A DNA stretch of 64,000 nucleotides from Arthrobacter sp. C2 (GCA_024207135.1 CP042428.1:3100001-3164000); one strand, 5' to 3'. Shown: positions 1 to 12,293, counted from the stretch's first letter. Notes: generated by a model not told the origin, from the letters alone. A program made the numbers and translations.

Positions 1-73
1 GGTCGCCTCGGACGTGCCCGAGGAGCTCGGCGGCACCTTCCTGAAGGTCAGCCCGGGAGTCGTGAGCTCGTGA
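1..73 (+). CDS. recF: RecF C-terminal fragment (partial, cut by window start)
   Basis: Only the last 23 codons are present, in the frame starting at base 2 and ending with TGA at 71-73. The peptide includes SDVPEELGG, which resembles the tail of actinobacterial RecF, the ATPase that loads RecA at gapped DNA. The call depends mostly on position, because recF followed by a DUF721 gene and gyrB is the standard order next to the actinobacterial origin. The stop overlaps the next start in a GTGA arrangement, so the two genes are probably translationally coupled. The fragment is too short to identify on its own. Confidence 0.65.
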   Translation, partial: VASDVPEELGGTFLKVSPGVVSS

Positions 74-621
74 GCGAGGAAAAGGACCCGCATGCCCCCG
101 AGGCGCTGGATGCATCCCGCGCCATCCTCAACCGCATGCGCGAATCCGCAATCAGCCGCGGCGAAGCCCGGATCGACGCGGCCAAGGCCGCCAAGTTCGA
201 GGAAAACGTCGCTGCACGCAAGGCCAAGCGGCGGGCCAGCGCCGCACCGGCGAAATACACCGACGGGCGCGACCCCCAGGAAATCGGCAACCTCTTTGGC
301 AGGATCGTCCGTGACCGCGGCTGGAGCGCACCGGTGGCCGTGGGCTCGGTGCTCTCGCGCTGGAGCGAGCTGGTGGGCCCGCAGATTGCCGCGCACTGCA
401 AGCCCGAGTCCTTCGAGGATTCCACCGTGGTGGTGCGCTGCGACTCCACGACCTGGGCCACCCAGATGCGCCTGCTCTCCCACGAACTGCTCAAGCATTT
501 CGACAAGGAACTGGGCCATGGGGTGATCACCGTGATCCGGGTTCTGGGGCCGGCGGCACCCACCTGGCGGCACGGCGGACGCTCGGTCAAGGGCCGCGGT
601 CCGCGGGACACCTACGGCTAG
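70..621 (+). CDS. DUF721 / DciA-like protein
   Basis: This 183-residue protein has a charged N-terminal half, rich in Ala, Lys and Arg, and a C-terminal DUF721 domain at about residues 75-160. DUF721 proteins include DciA, which loads or activates the replicative helicase in bacteria that lack DnaC. The role here is inferred from the family and the place between recF and gyrB, where actinobacterial homologues usually sit. The GTG start overlaps the recF stop by 4 nt, which fixes the start and suggests coupled translation. The protein is soluble, with no signal or membrane segment. Length fits the actinobacterial family. Confidence 0.85.
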   Translation: MSEEKDPHAPEALDASRAILNRMRESAISRGEARIDAAKAAKFEENVAARKAKRRASAAPAKYTDGRDPQEIGNLFGRIVRDRGWSAPVAVGSVLSRWSELVGPQIAAHCKPESFEDSTVVVRCDSTTWATQMRLLSHELLKHFDKELGHGVITVIRVLGPAAPTWRHGGRSVKGRGPRDTYG

Positions 622-778
622 GAAAACCAAAACGCGTAGCTGGCCCACTGGCGCGCTCACAGCGCCCAAACCACATAGCCCCCCACTTGAGGCCGAACCA
701 ATCGCTCCTAAGTATGGTTGGCGGCCATTGGCGGCATGTTGCCGCCGGTCAATGTCCGATTGTTTTGGCGATACGCGG

Positions 779-784
779 TAGAAT
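779..784 (+). promoter_or_regulatory. Candidate gyrB promoter -10 box and leader stem-loop
   Basis: TAGAAT at 779-784 is a good -10 match about 95 nt before the gyrB start, but no clear -35 hexamer is visible at the right spacing. Just downstream, 793-802 and 808-817 form a 10-bp inverted repeat (one G-T pair) around a 5-nt loop, so it would lie at the very 5' end of the transcript. The rest of 622-879 shows nothing I can name. Confidence 0.35.
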
Positions 785-879
785 TGGTACAGGCGTTTTG
801 TCAGTGCGACAAGACGCTGGTTCATGATCGGGCACCTTCGGTGTTCGGCCTTCCACTGTTTGAGGAGTCTGTAGCACCT

Positions 880-2973
<2,094 letters not shown>

Positions 2974-3033
2974 TCCAGCCCCGCCGCCGACACGCGTTTC
3001 AGACACAGACTTTTTGACTAGAGGAAGAAATCG

Positions 3034-5720
<2,687 letters not shown>

Positions 5721-5724
<4 letters not shown>

Positions 5725-6296
5725 GCACCCCGAATACGCCCCGCCCGGCGGGCGGCACTGGTGGTACCCGTCCGGCACCGCCACGGCAGGCACCCGTAGG
5801 CGCCCAGCGTCCCGCAGGAGCACCGCGACCGGGCACGGCCCCGCGCCCCGCAGGTGCACAGCAGCGCCCCGCAGGCGCTCCCCGCCCCGGGGCTCCGCGC
5901 CCGCAGCAGCTGGTTCGCCCGGCCCCCAAGGCCAAGGTCCGCAAGGCCCGCCTGCTCATTTCCAAGGTCGACCCCTGGTCGGTGCTGAAGATGGCGTTCC
6001 TGCTGTCGGTGGCCCTGGGCATCGTGACCGTCGTCGCTTCCGTGGTCTTCTGGTCGGTGCTCGATTTGACCGGGATCTTCGCGTCAATCAACGGCCTGGT
6101 CGGCGAGATCGTCGGCACCGAAGGCGGCTTCGACCTGATGAAGATCGCGTCCCTCGGACAGGTTGCCTCGTTCGCCACCATCATCGCCGTGGTGAATGTG
6201 GTATTGCTCACGGCGCTCTCGATGCTCGCCGCGGTGCTCTACAACCTCTCTTCGACCCTGGTTGGCGGCATCGGTGTGACCCTGACCGACGATTAA
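5721..6296 (+). CDS. DUF3566 membrane protein
   Basis: This 191-residue protein has a low-complexity N-terminal third rich in Pro, Ala, Gly and Arg (residues 1-70), followed by the DUF3566 domain with two strong transmembrane helices at about 88-112 and 152-180. DUF3566 genes nearly always follow gyrA in actinobacteria, but the molecular function is not established. The GTG start overlaps the gyrA stop (GTGA), so it is the third gene of the gyrase operon. A hairpin terminator follows about 20 nt after the stop. The disordered Pro/Arg-rich cytoplasmic tail could bind partners or nucleic acid, which is only a guess. Confidence 0.85.
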
Positions 6297-6315
6297 TTCG
6301 CGGAAACACGCCAAG

Positions 6316-6366
6316 AATCGGTTCTCGGGGCCCCTTGCGAAGGGTGCCTCGAGGGCCGATTTGTTT
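6316..6366 (+). terminator. Terminator after the gyrase operon
   Basis: A near-perfect hairpin with arms at about 6316-6336 and 6340-6361 is followed by a T-rich run (TTTGTTTC). It ends the gyrB-gyrA-DUF3566 unit and separates it from tRNA-Ile. Confidence 0.6.
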
Positions 6367-6418
6367 CTTTGGCCATTTCTCGGGTAAAGTTTTATCTCGT
6401 TCCCAGCGGGAACAAAGA

Positions 6419-6492
6419 GGGCGTATAGCTCAGGCGGTTAGAGCGCTTCGCTGATAACGAAGAGGTCCCTGGTTCAAGTCCAGGTACGCCCA
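6419..6492 (+). tRNA. tRNA-Ile (GAT)
   Basis: The 74-nt sequence folds as a full cloverleaf: acceptor arms GGGCGTA and TACGCCC with discriminator A, D arm AGCTCAGGCGGTTAGAGC, anticodon stem CTTCG/CGAAG with loop CTGATAA, and T arm around GGTTCAAGTCC. The anticodon GAT reads Ile ATC and ATT. The CCA end is not encoded in full. It sits just downstream of the gyrase operon, a conserved place in this bacterial group. Confidence 0.97.
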
Positions 6493-6533
6493 CGGATTCC
6501 CTCGTCCGACCGGTAGGTGAAAGGAAAAATCCC

Positions 6534-6650
6534 ATGCGGAAATTTCTGGTGTTGGTGGCAGTAGCCGCAGGCATTATTGGTTATCGGAAATACAAGGAAT
6601 CGTCGGCCGAAAAGGCCACCTGGAGTCAGGGTACCGATAAGGTAAACTGA
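6534..6650 (+). CDS. DLW-39 family small membrane protein
   Basis: This is a 38-codon gene lying between two tRNA genes. It starts with ATG 8 nt after AAAGGA and ends 8 nt before tRNA-Ala. The peptide has one hydrophobic helix (residues 4-16, FLVLVAVAAGIIG) after MRK, then a basic and polar tail ending KATWSQGTDKVN. Size, place near gyrA and composition match the DLW-39 family of actinobacteria. The name-giving DLW triplet reads ATW here. Function is unknown; it is probably a single-pass membrane peptide. The good ribosome site and family match argue that it is real. Confidence 0.75.
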   Translation: MRKFLVLVAVAAGIIGYRKYKESSAEKATWSQGTDKVN

Positions 6651-6658
6651 ATTCATAC

Positions 6659-6731
6659 GGGGACTTAGCTCAGTTGGTAGAGCGGTAGCTTTGCAAGCTT
6701 CAGGTCAGGGGTTCGACCCCCCTAGTCTCCA
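6659..6731 (+). tRNA. tRNA-Ala (TGC)
   Basis: The 73-nt cloverleaf has acceptor arms GGGGACT and AGTCTCC with discriminator A, D arm AGCTCAGTTGGTAGAGC, anticodon TGC within CTTTGCAAG, and T arm GGGGTTCGACCCCC. It reads the GCN Ala codons. It starts 8 nt after the DLW-39 stop, so the peptide mRNA and the tRNA are probably processed from one transcript. Confidence 0.97.
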
Positions 6732-6738
6732 CCGAAGG

Positions 6739-6770
6739 AAAAGGTCCGGAACGAAAGTTCCGGGCCTTTT
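6739..6770 (+). terminator. Terminator after tRNA-Ala
   Basis: A hairpin with arms AAAAGGTCCGGAAC and GTTCCGGGCCTTTT around GAAA, ending in T residues, lies 7 nt after the tRNA. The symmetrical A and T runs would allow it to work in both directions. Confidence 0.85.
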
Positions 6771-6843
6771 CGCTTTAAGTTCGGTCCTCCCTTTTTGGGA
6801 CTGCCGTCCCACCGCTCTTTCAAGGAGGGATCGCCAAACCCCA

Positions 6844-6849
6844 TAGAGT
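6844..6849 (+). promoter_or_regulatory. Leaderless-type -10 box for the EamA gene
   Basis: TAGAGT is followed by six bases and then the GTG start, so transcription starting 7 nt after the box would begin at the start codon itself. No ribosome binding site is visible. Confidence 0.5.
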
Positions 6850-6855
6850 GGTTGG

Positions 6856-7767
6856 GTGACCTTTCTACTGGCTCTCGTGGGCGTCCTGGGCGTTGCCGCG
6901 TCGGGGCCGCTCATAGCCGCGTTTCCCGCCGTCCCCGCGCTTTCAATGGCCCTGTGGCGCAATGCCGTGGGCACGGCCGTCATGGCTGTTCCGGCGCTGG
7001 TGAACGAGCGCCGCACCTTTGGCCGGCTGCGGCGCCAGGAATGGGGGTGGACCGCCCTGGCGGCACTCTCGCTGGCCCTGCACTTCGCCTTTTTCATGAC
7101 CTCGATCCGTATGACCACGGTGGCTGCGTCCACGGCGCTGGTGTGCCTGCAGGCCGCATGGATCGCCATCTTCCAGTCGCTGCGCGGAACCAAGTACGGC
7201 TGGCGCGTGGGTGTGGGCGTGCTGCTGGCCTTCGCCGGGGTCGTGGTGATCACCGGGTTCGACATCGGGTCGGGGACCGAGGCGCTGATCGGCGACGGCC
7301 TGGCGCTCATCGGCGGGATCCTGGCCGCCTCCTACACGCTTGCCGGGTCCAAGGCCCGTGCCACGATGAGCACCAGTTCCTACACGACCATCTGTTACGG
7401 AATGACCTCGGTGCTGCTGCTGGTGATGTGCCTGCTGACGGGCGCCCCAGTATGGGGATTCGGCCTGAATGGATGGATCGGCATCCTGGCGTTGGCGTTG
7501 TGCTCCCAGGTCCTGGGGCACACGGCCCTGAACCACTTACTGACTTCGCTCGGGCCGCTGACGGTGTCAACCTTGATCTTGTTGGAGATCCCCGGTGCCG
7601 CGCTGCTGGCGGCGTTGTTCCTGGGACAGGTCCTGCCGGCGGGCACCGTCGCGGGGCTGGTCGTCATTCTTGCGGGGTTGTTCTTCGTGGTGAGGGGGCA
7701 GGGCCACGCCCAGGCCCGTGCCGCGGCCAGCACCGTGCCGCTGGCAAAGGAACAGGGCAACACCTGA
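6856..7767 (+). CDS. EamA/DMT family transporter
   Basis: This 303-residue integral membrane protein has about ten hydrophobic helices arranged as two EamA halves (about residues 1-130 and 145-285). That is the drug/metabolite transporter fold of RhaT- and YdcZ-like permeases. It probably exports or imports a small metabolite, but the substrate cannot be told from the sequence. The second half carries the typical LILLEIPGAALLAALFLGQ helix. The C-terminal tail is polar and short. The GTG start has a TAGAGT box six bases upstream and no Shine-Dalgarno sequence, so the mRNA is probably leaderless. It stands alone between tRNA-Ala and an oppositely oriented gene. Confidence 0.88.
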   Translation: MTFLLALVGVLGVAASGPLIAAFPAVPALSMALWRNAVGTAVMAVPALVNERRTFGRLRRQEWGWTALAALSLALHFAFFMTSIRMTTVAASTALVCLQAAWIAIFQSLRGTKYGWRVGVGVLLAFAGVVVITGFDIGSGTEALIGDGLALIGGILAASYTLAGSKARATMSTSSYTTICYGMTSVLLLVMCLLTGAPVWGFGLNGWIGILALALCSQVLGHTALNHLLTSLGPLTVSTLILLEIPGAALLAALFLGQVLPAGTVAGLVVILAGLFFVVRGQGHAQARAAASTVPLAKEQGNT

Positions 7768-7870
7768 CCCGAGGCTCCCCCGGGTTCCCGGAGGCTGCTC
7801 ACGGGGCACGTGCTGCCCTGTGGTTGGTTCTTGTTCCCATGGCATCGGTGTACGACCCCACGAAGACGGG

Positions 7871-8875
7871 TTACTTCTTGGCGCGAGGCCCCGGCTTCGG
7901 CGAGGAATCCCCGTTGGCTGCCTCGTCGGCGGCGGCCTTGCCGGTGTCGGCGGCGGCCTCGGCTTTGTGCTTGGCGGTGGTGGCAGCCTCGGACAATTCC
8001 TCGGCCTTCTCGGAGAGCTTCTCCTTGGCCTCGGCCACCGTATCCTTGGCGGCCTCGGTTGCCTCGGCGACATTGGCCTTGGCCTGAGCTGCTGACGCTG
8101 CCACTTCCTCGCGGACCTCCTCGACGCTTGCCGGGACATCCACCGGTCCGCTGGCACGGACGGTGGTCGGTTCCACCGGTGCCGGGGTCTTCCATGGGTC
8201 GTCGATGGGCTTGGACGCGCGCCAGGCGGCTACGGCTGCGGCACCGGCCGCGGCAATGACGGCAACGACGAGCCAGCCCTTTTTCTTCTTCGCGGGCTTC
8301 TGCACCTTTTCAATCTCCTTGCTGACGGTCTGGGCTGCTGCATTTGCCGTGTCATGGAGACGCTGGACCGTTTCGGCACTGGGCGTGAGCTTGTCGGCGA
8401 CCTGGTGCAGCGTCTCGGAGGACTTGGCCTGCTCCAGCTTGCGTGTGGTGAATTCGGCCGCCTGGCCGATCTTTTCGTTGGCGGTCGGCAGGTATTCGTT
8501 TAGGACGACATCGCGGGCGTGGCTGAGCGCGGGCGCTGCCTTCTCGATGGCCTCGTTCAATGCCGGGGTGGCGCGGTCAACGGCCTTCTGGACCCTCGGG
8601 GTGGCCTCGTCAATGGCTGCGGAGAGCCGCGGGCCCACCTTTTCAAGGGATTCCTGGAGCAGGGGGCTGACCTTGGCAACGGTCTCGGACAGCTCGTGGG
8701 CAGCCCAGTTCAATCCCTCTTGGATCTTCGGGGTTGCGGTCTCGATGCCTTTTTCAATGCGCGGAACGGCCCACTTCACTGCCGTGTCCACCTTTGGCGC
8801 TGCCCAATCCAAGGCCTGTTCGGCGCCGGTGGCAACACTTTCACCAAAGTCTCGAGCAATACGTTCTGACTTCAC
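7871..8875 (-). CDS. Membrane-anchored protein with 11-residue helical repeats
   Basis: I do not recognise a named family for this 334-residue protein. Residues 26-124 are nine consecutive 11-residue units beginning APKVDTAVKWA, VPRIEKGIETA and TPKIQEGLNWA; Pro is at position 2 in eight of them. A degenerate tenth unit may occupy 15-25. A basic stretch (KKKK) and one transmembrane helix at about 200-217 follow. The C-terminal part, 265-319, is again built of 11-mers of LEA-like composition (AKDTVAEAKEK). Such repeats form amphipathic helices, as in apolipoproteins, LEA proteins and YtxH-like stress proteins. It may be a membrane-surface or stress protein, but that is inference. It has its own transcription unit. 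Confidence 0.8.
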   Translation of the reverse strand: MKSERIARDFGESVATGAEQALDWAAPKVDTAVKWAVPRIEKGIETATPKIQEGLNWAAHELSETVAKVSPLLQESLEKVGPRLSAAIDEATPRVQKAVDRATPALNEAIEKAAPALSHARDVVLNEYLPTANEKIGQAAEFTTRKLEQAKSSETLHQVADKLTPSAETVQRLHDTANAAAQTVSKEIEKVQKPAKKKKGWLVVAVIAAAGAAAVAAWRASKPIDDPWKTPAPVEPTTVRASGPVDVPASVEEVREEVAASAAQAKANVAEATEAAKDTVAEAKEKLSEKAEELSEAATTAKHKAEAAADTGKAAADEAANGDSSPKPGPRAKK

Positions 8876-9036
8876 AGTGAACCCCTTTGATCGTTTCGGA
8901 TGCTTCGTCCCAGCCTACGACCTCCACTTGGCTTGCGGCCATTACCTGCCCGGCATATATACAAACGTGTAGCCGTGTTCACTGAACGCGTAGCCATTCG
9001 CAGCGGCGGTTCAAGCGCTCATGGAAGAATGACTGC

Positions 9037-9582
9037 ATGACTGCAATCCCAACGCACACAGCCACCATCCACACCAACTTGGGCGACATCGTCGTCAACC
9101 TTTTTGGCAACCACGCCCCCAAGACCGTGAAGAACTTCGTTGGCCTGGCCACCGGCGAACAGACCTGGACCGACCCGCGCAGCGGTGAGGAAAAGGTCAA
9201 CACCCCGTTGTACAACGGCACGATCTTCCACCGCATCATCTCCGATTTCATGATCCAGGGCGGCGACCCGCTGGGCCAGGGCACCGGCGGTCCGGGCTAC
9301 CGCTTCGACGACGAGATCAACCCCGAGCTCGATTTCCGCGAACCGTACAAGCTGGCCATGGCCAACGCCGGCATCCAGATGGGCCAGGGCACCAACGGGT
9401 CCCAGTTCTTCATCACCTCGATCCCGACCACCTGGCTGCAGGGCAAGCACACCATCTTCGGCGATGTCACCGACGAGGCCTCGCGCAAGCTGGTTGACGC
9501 ACTGAACGTCGTTCCGACCGATGGCCGCGACAAGCCGCTGGAAGACGTCGTCATCAGCAGCATCGACGTCGCGGCAGTCTAG
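9037..9582 (+). CDS. Cyclophilin-type peptidyl-prolyl isomerase
   Basis: This 181-residue cytosolic protein speeds cis-trans isomerisation of Xaa-Pro bonds. It is a single cyclophilin domain with the signature FHRIISDFMIQGGDP (catalytic Arg in FHRI, residue about 66), then GTNGSQFFIT and the tryptophan/leucine segment WLQGKHTIFGDV. No signal peptide is seen, so it corresponds to the cytoplasmic PpiA/PpiB type found near gyrA in many actinobacteria. Start is the ATG at 9037, with GGAAG about 12 nt upstream. It is monocistronic: a 262-bp gap with a long inverted repeat separates it from the rhomboid gene. Confidence 0.95.
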   Translation: MTAIPTHTATIHTNLGDIVVNLFGNHAPKTVKNFVGLATGEQTWTDPRSGEEKVNTPLYNGTIFHRIISDFMIQGGDPLGQGTGGPGYRFDDEINPELDFREPYKLAMANAGIQMGQGTNGSQFFITSIPTTWLQGKHTIFGDVTDEASRKLVDALNVVPTDGRDKPLEDVVISSIDVAAV

Positions 9583-9622
9583 GCACGTGGTTCCGGCGTA
9601 TCTCGTGCGCCGCTGATCGTGG

Positions 9623-9709
9623 ACGGCCCCATCGACCGCCCCGCCCGTTTGTTGTTCACCTCGCGGTCGCAAAGTGAATGACGTGGGCGGCGTGGGTGGA
9701 TGGGGCCGT
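9623..9709. repeat. Long imperfect inverted repeat between ppi and the rhomboid gene
   Basis: Arms at about 9623-9647 and 9683-9709 share GGCCCCATC/GATGGGGCC and partly matching flanks. A short inner pair TTCAC/GTGAA lies at about 9654-9680, and GTTTTG follows the right arm. It could be the ppi terminator or a structured RNA. The rest of 9583-9844 shows nothing I can name. Confidence 0.4.
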
Positions 9710-9844
9710 TTTGCATCCTTGGGCAGGTGAAGTCCGCAACCGGCCAGGCGCCGGGGCCCTCCCGCAGGGTGCGAGCCAAGGGAACCAAAGACCGGCCCCG
9801 TGCCATCGGGGCCATGAACGTACTTACACAGGAGCGTCATTTCC

Positions 9845-10708
9845 ATGTCTTATGGACTGTCCAACCCGAACCAGGCCGCACAGGCCCCGGTCTGCCCCAG
9901 GCATCCCGACCGGATCTCCTATGTCACCTGCCAGCGGTGCTCCCGCCCGGCCTGTCCGGAATGCCAGGTGACTGCCGCGGTCGGAACCCAATGCGTGGAT
10001 TGCGTGCGCGAAGCCAACAAACAGATCCCCGGCACCCGGACCGTCTTCGGCGGCAAGGCCACCGACGGCCGGCCGATCGTCACCTATGTGCTGATCGCCA
10101 TCAATGCCGTGGTCTTCGCGCTGCAGATGACGATCCCGAGCTTCACCAACCACCTGGTTTACGCGGGACTGTACACCAGCGGATACTTCGAGCCCGAGCC
10201 GTGGCGGATGATCACCTCGATCTTTGCCCACTCCACTTCCTTCATCGGGCACATCGCCTTCAACATGTACGCGCTGTACATCTGCGGACGCGTGCTCGAA
10301 CCGATGCTGGGACGGCTGCGCTTCCTGGCCCTGTACCTGGTGGCCGGGTTGGGCGGATCCGTTGCGGTGCTGCTGATCACGGATCCCCGTGTCCCGGTCC
10401 TGGGCGCTTCGGGTGCGGTCTTTGGGCTGTTCGCGGCAATGTTCGTGCTCTTGCGTTCGCGTGGCGTCCAGTCGATGCAGATCGTCATCCTGATCGTCAT
10501 CAACCTGGCCATCGGCTTCATTTTCCCGGGCATCGCCTGGGAAGCCCATGTCGGTGGGATGGTCCTGGGCGCGGCAGTGGCGGCCGTCATGGCTTATTCG
10601 CCCAAGGGCCCCAGGCAGGCCGCCATGCAATGGGCAGGCACCGCCTTGCTGGTGTTGTTGCTGGTGGCCTTGACTTTGTACGGGGCCGTCAACGTTCGAG
10701 TTGGATAG
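9845..10708 (+). CDS. Rhomboid family intramembrane serine protease with N-terminal zinc finger
   Basis: Rhomboids cut transmembrane substrates inside the membrane. This 287-residue protein has a cytosolic N-terminal Cys/His cluster (residues 17-53: CPRHP, CQRC, CPEC, CVDC) that looks like a B-box-type zinc finger. Six or seven helices follow. The catalytic Ser189 is in GASGAVFGL and His235 in the helix reading WEAHVGGMVLGA. The HIAFNMYAL helix carries the conserved Asn. This zinc-finger-rhomboid build is common in actinobacteria next to cyclophilin and the gyr genes. Its substrate is unknown. The gene ends 27 nt before a DnaA-box cluster. Confidence 0.93.
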   Translation: MSYGLSNPNQAAQAPVCPRHPDRISYVTCQRCSRPACPECQVTAAVGTQCVDCVREANKQIPGTRTVFGGKATDGRPIVTYVLIAINAVVFALQMTIPSFTNHLVYAGLYTSGYFEPEPWRMITSIFAHSTSFIGHIAFNMYALYICGRVLEPMLGRLRFLALYLVAGLGGSVAVLLITDPRVPVLGASGAVFGLFAAMFVLLRSRGVQSMQIVILIVINLAIGFIFPGIAWEAHVGGMVLGAAVAAVMAYSPKGPRQAAMQWAGTALLVLLLVALTLYGAVNVRVG

Positions 10709-10734
10709 CCAGATCGGCACTAGCGGGACAAAAG

Positions 10735-11170
10735 TTGTCCACATGGGTTATCCACACTGTTAATAACTCACAACCATGTAATTCACCTGCAACGGACCGG
10801 CTCCAGCGCCCGCGCTGACGCCGGTCCGCTCTGGTTTTGGACAGCTTTCAATGAATATGCACAATTTCATCCACACCTGTGGATAACTTAGTGCACAACC
10901 TGTGCAGGGTCGCTTTGCGCCGTTCGAACATCGGCCGTGAGTAATCTTCGAAAGTATGAACTAATCCGCGTGAATACGCGGAAGCGGGAGGGTTCTCGGC
11001 CCCGCCCCGGCGCGTTGTCCACACTCCTTATCCACAGTGTTAATAACTTACGCACATGTAATTCACAATGGTCGAAACCGCGCCAGGACGATGATGTAGG
11101 TGCAAAAGGGGCGAAACCCACAGCCTTATCCCCACCTGTGGATAACCTTCGTGCACAGCATGTTCCTAAG
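10735..11170. repeat. Duplicated DnaA-box cluster (origin-like or titration site)
   Basis: The 579 bp between 10709 and 11287 have no gene but hold six exact DnaA 9-mers (TTRTCCACA): 10735, 10748, 11015 and 11028 on the plus strand, and 10878-10886 and 11137-11145 on the minus strand. One-mismatch boxes at 10867 and 11126 face the last two, forming head-to-head pairs. The layout is duplicated: the boxes at 10735 and 10748, GTTAATAACT at 10759 and ATGTAATTCAC at 10776 all recur exactly 280 bp later, and the inverted pair recurs 259 bp later. The main actinobacterial origin lies between dnaA and dnaN, probably just left of this window, so this would be a second cluster. It may titrate DnaA, regulate it or act as an origin component. 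Confidence 0.8.
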
Positions 11171-11287
11171 TTTCGACCGGTTCCGTGGTCGCGTCCACCT
11201 GTGCAGCACGGCAGAAAACTGGAAAGCTGGATTTCAGCTGGCGTGCAAGCGCGCCGAGCGAATCCACAACACCGCGGGAGAACTTCG

Positions 11288-12253
11288 ATGCACCAGAACT
11301 GGATCCACCTCGAGCACGTCGGTGCGTGGACCGAACTGACCAACAAATTGGCGGCAGTCGACGATACGGATGAATTCTACGAAGCCGAAGATTTGTTGGA
11401 GGAGCTCAACGAGCCGGGCGTCGATCCGGCACGAGACACCCTCGGGTTGTGGGACAAGGACACCATGGTGGGGTTCGGGCAGCTCCGGCTCGGGGAGCAG
11501 CTGCGCGACGGACGCGGACGCGTTTCCATTGGCGGTGGAATCGCACCCGAATACCGGCGCCAAGGCCATGGAACCTTGGTCATGGACGTTCTTGAAGCCA
11601 GGGCCGGGGAAAAAATGGCCCAACGGCACCCGGGCGTCGATTACACCATTGACGTGTGGGGAAACGCCCCGGGGCACAGTGCCGGAGCGATGGCGGTGGC
11701 ACGCGGTTATGAGCCGGCGCGCTTTTTTCAGGACATGACCCTGGTGCCGGGAGATTTCCGGCCCCATCGACGGCCGGCCAGCGTCCCGGAGGACACCGTG
11801 CTGGTTCCATACTCCCCCGGCATCGCCGAGGCCGTCAGGCTCCTGGACAACGAGGCGTTTGCCGACCATTGGGGCTCGGCCCCCAAAAGCACGGATGAGT
11901 GGGTGGCCATGACGGGTGCGCGTTCTTTCAGGACCAACTATTCCCGGGTCCTGCTCGAGGGGCACGGAGAGGACCGGCCGGCACGCGCGCTCAGCCACGT
12001 GCTGGGCGCCGAATGGGTTGGCAAGGAGCTGTACATATCCCGCGTGGGCACCGCGCGGGCCGCGCGGGGCCTCGGGTATGCGGCATGGACGCTCTCCACG
12101 GTGGTCGCTGCGGCCTTCGGCGACGGATTCACCAAGGTGGACCTGTCGGTGGATGCCCAGAGCCCCACGGGGGCCCTGGGGCTCTACGAACGGCTGGGTT
12201 TCAAGGTGGTCCGCCGTGGGACGGTCTACCGAAAGGCCGTCGCGGAGCTCTGA
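11288..12253 (+). CDS. Tandem GNAT-domain acetyltransferase
   Basis: This 321-residue protein carries two GNAT folds. The N-terminal half has the acetyl-CoA motif RRQGHG (about residue 90) and the C-terminal half has the weaker ARGLGYA followed by GALGLYERLGFKVVRRG, the usual end of an acetyltransferase. The tandem build resembles mycothiol synthase and related actinobacterial GNAT proteins, but sequence cues for MshD are not strong, so the substrate is left open. The frame is open further upstream through the DnaA-box region; ATG at 11288 was chosen because GGAGA lies 7 nt before it and the domain begins soon after. Confidence 0.85.
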   Translation: MHQNWIHLEHVGAWTELTNKLAAVDDTDEFYEAEDLLEELNEPGVDPARDTLGLWDKDTMVGFGQLRLGEQLRDGRGRVSIGGGIAPEYRRQGHGTLVMDVLEARAGEKMAQRHPGVDYTIDVWGNAPGHSAGAMAVARGYEPARFFQDMTLVPGDFRPHRRPASVPEDTVLVPYSPGIAEAVRLLDNEAFADHWGSAPKSTDEWVAMTGARSFRTNYSRVLLEGHGEDRPARALSHVLGAEWVGKELYISRVGTARAARGLGYAAWTLSTVVAAAFGDGFTKVDLSVDAQSPTGALGLYERLGFKVVRRGTVYRKAVAEL

Positions 12254-12293
12254 GACACCACGGGCACCGCGGAAGGCAGGGCCCTGCGGGCCA

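Noticed and set aside
718-879. An N-terminal extension of GyrB starting at TTG 718
   Set aside because: The extra 54 residues resemble no GyrB, and the stretch contains a promoter-like box and an inverted repeat. GTG at 880 fits the family length.
8504-8800. 33-bp periodic sequence taken as a possible CRISPR array or minisatellite
   Set aside because: The period is in the protein (11-residue helix repeats); the DNA units are diverged and there are no identical repeats with unique spacers.
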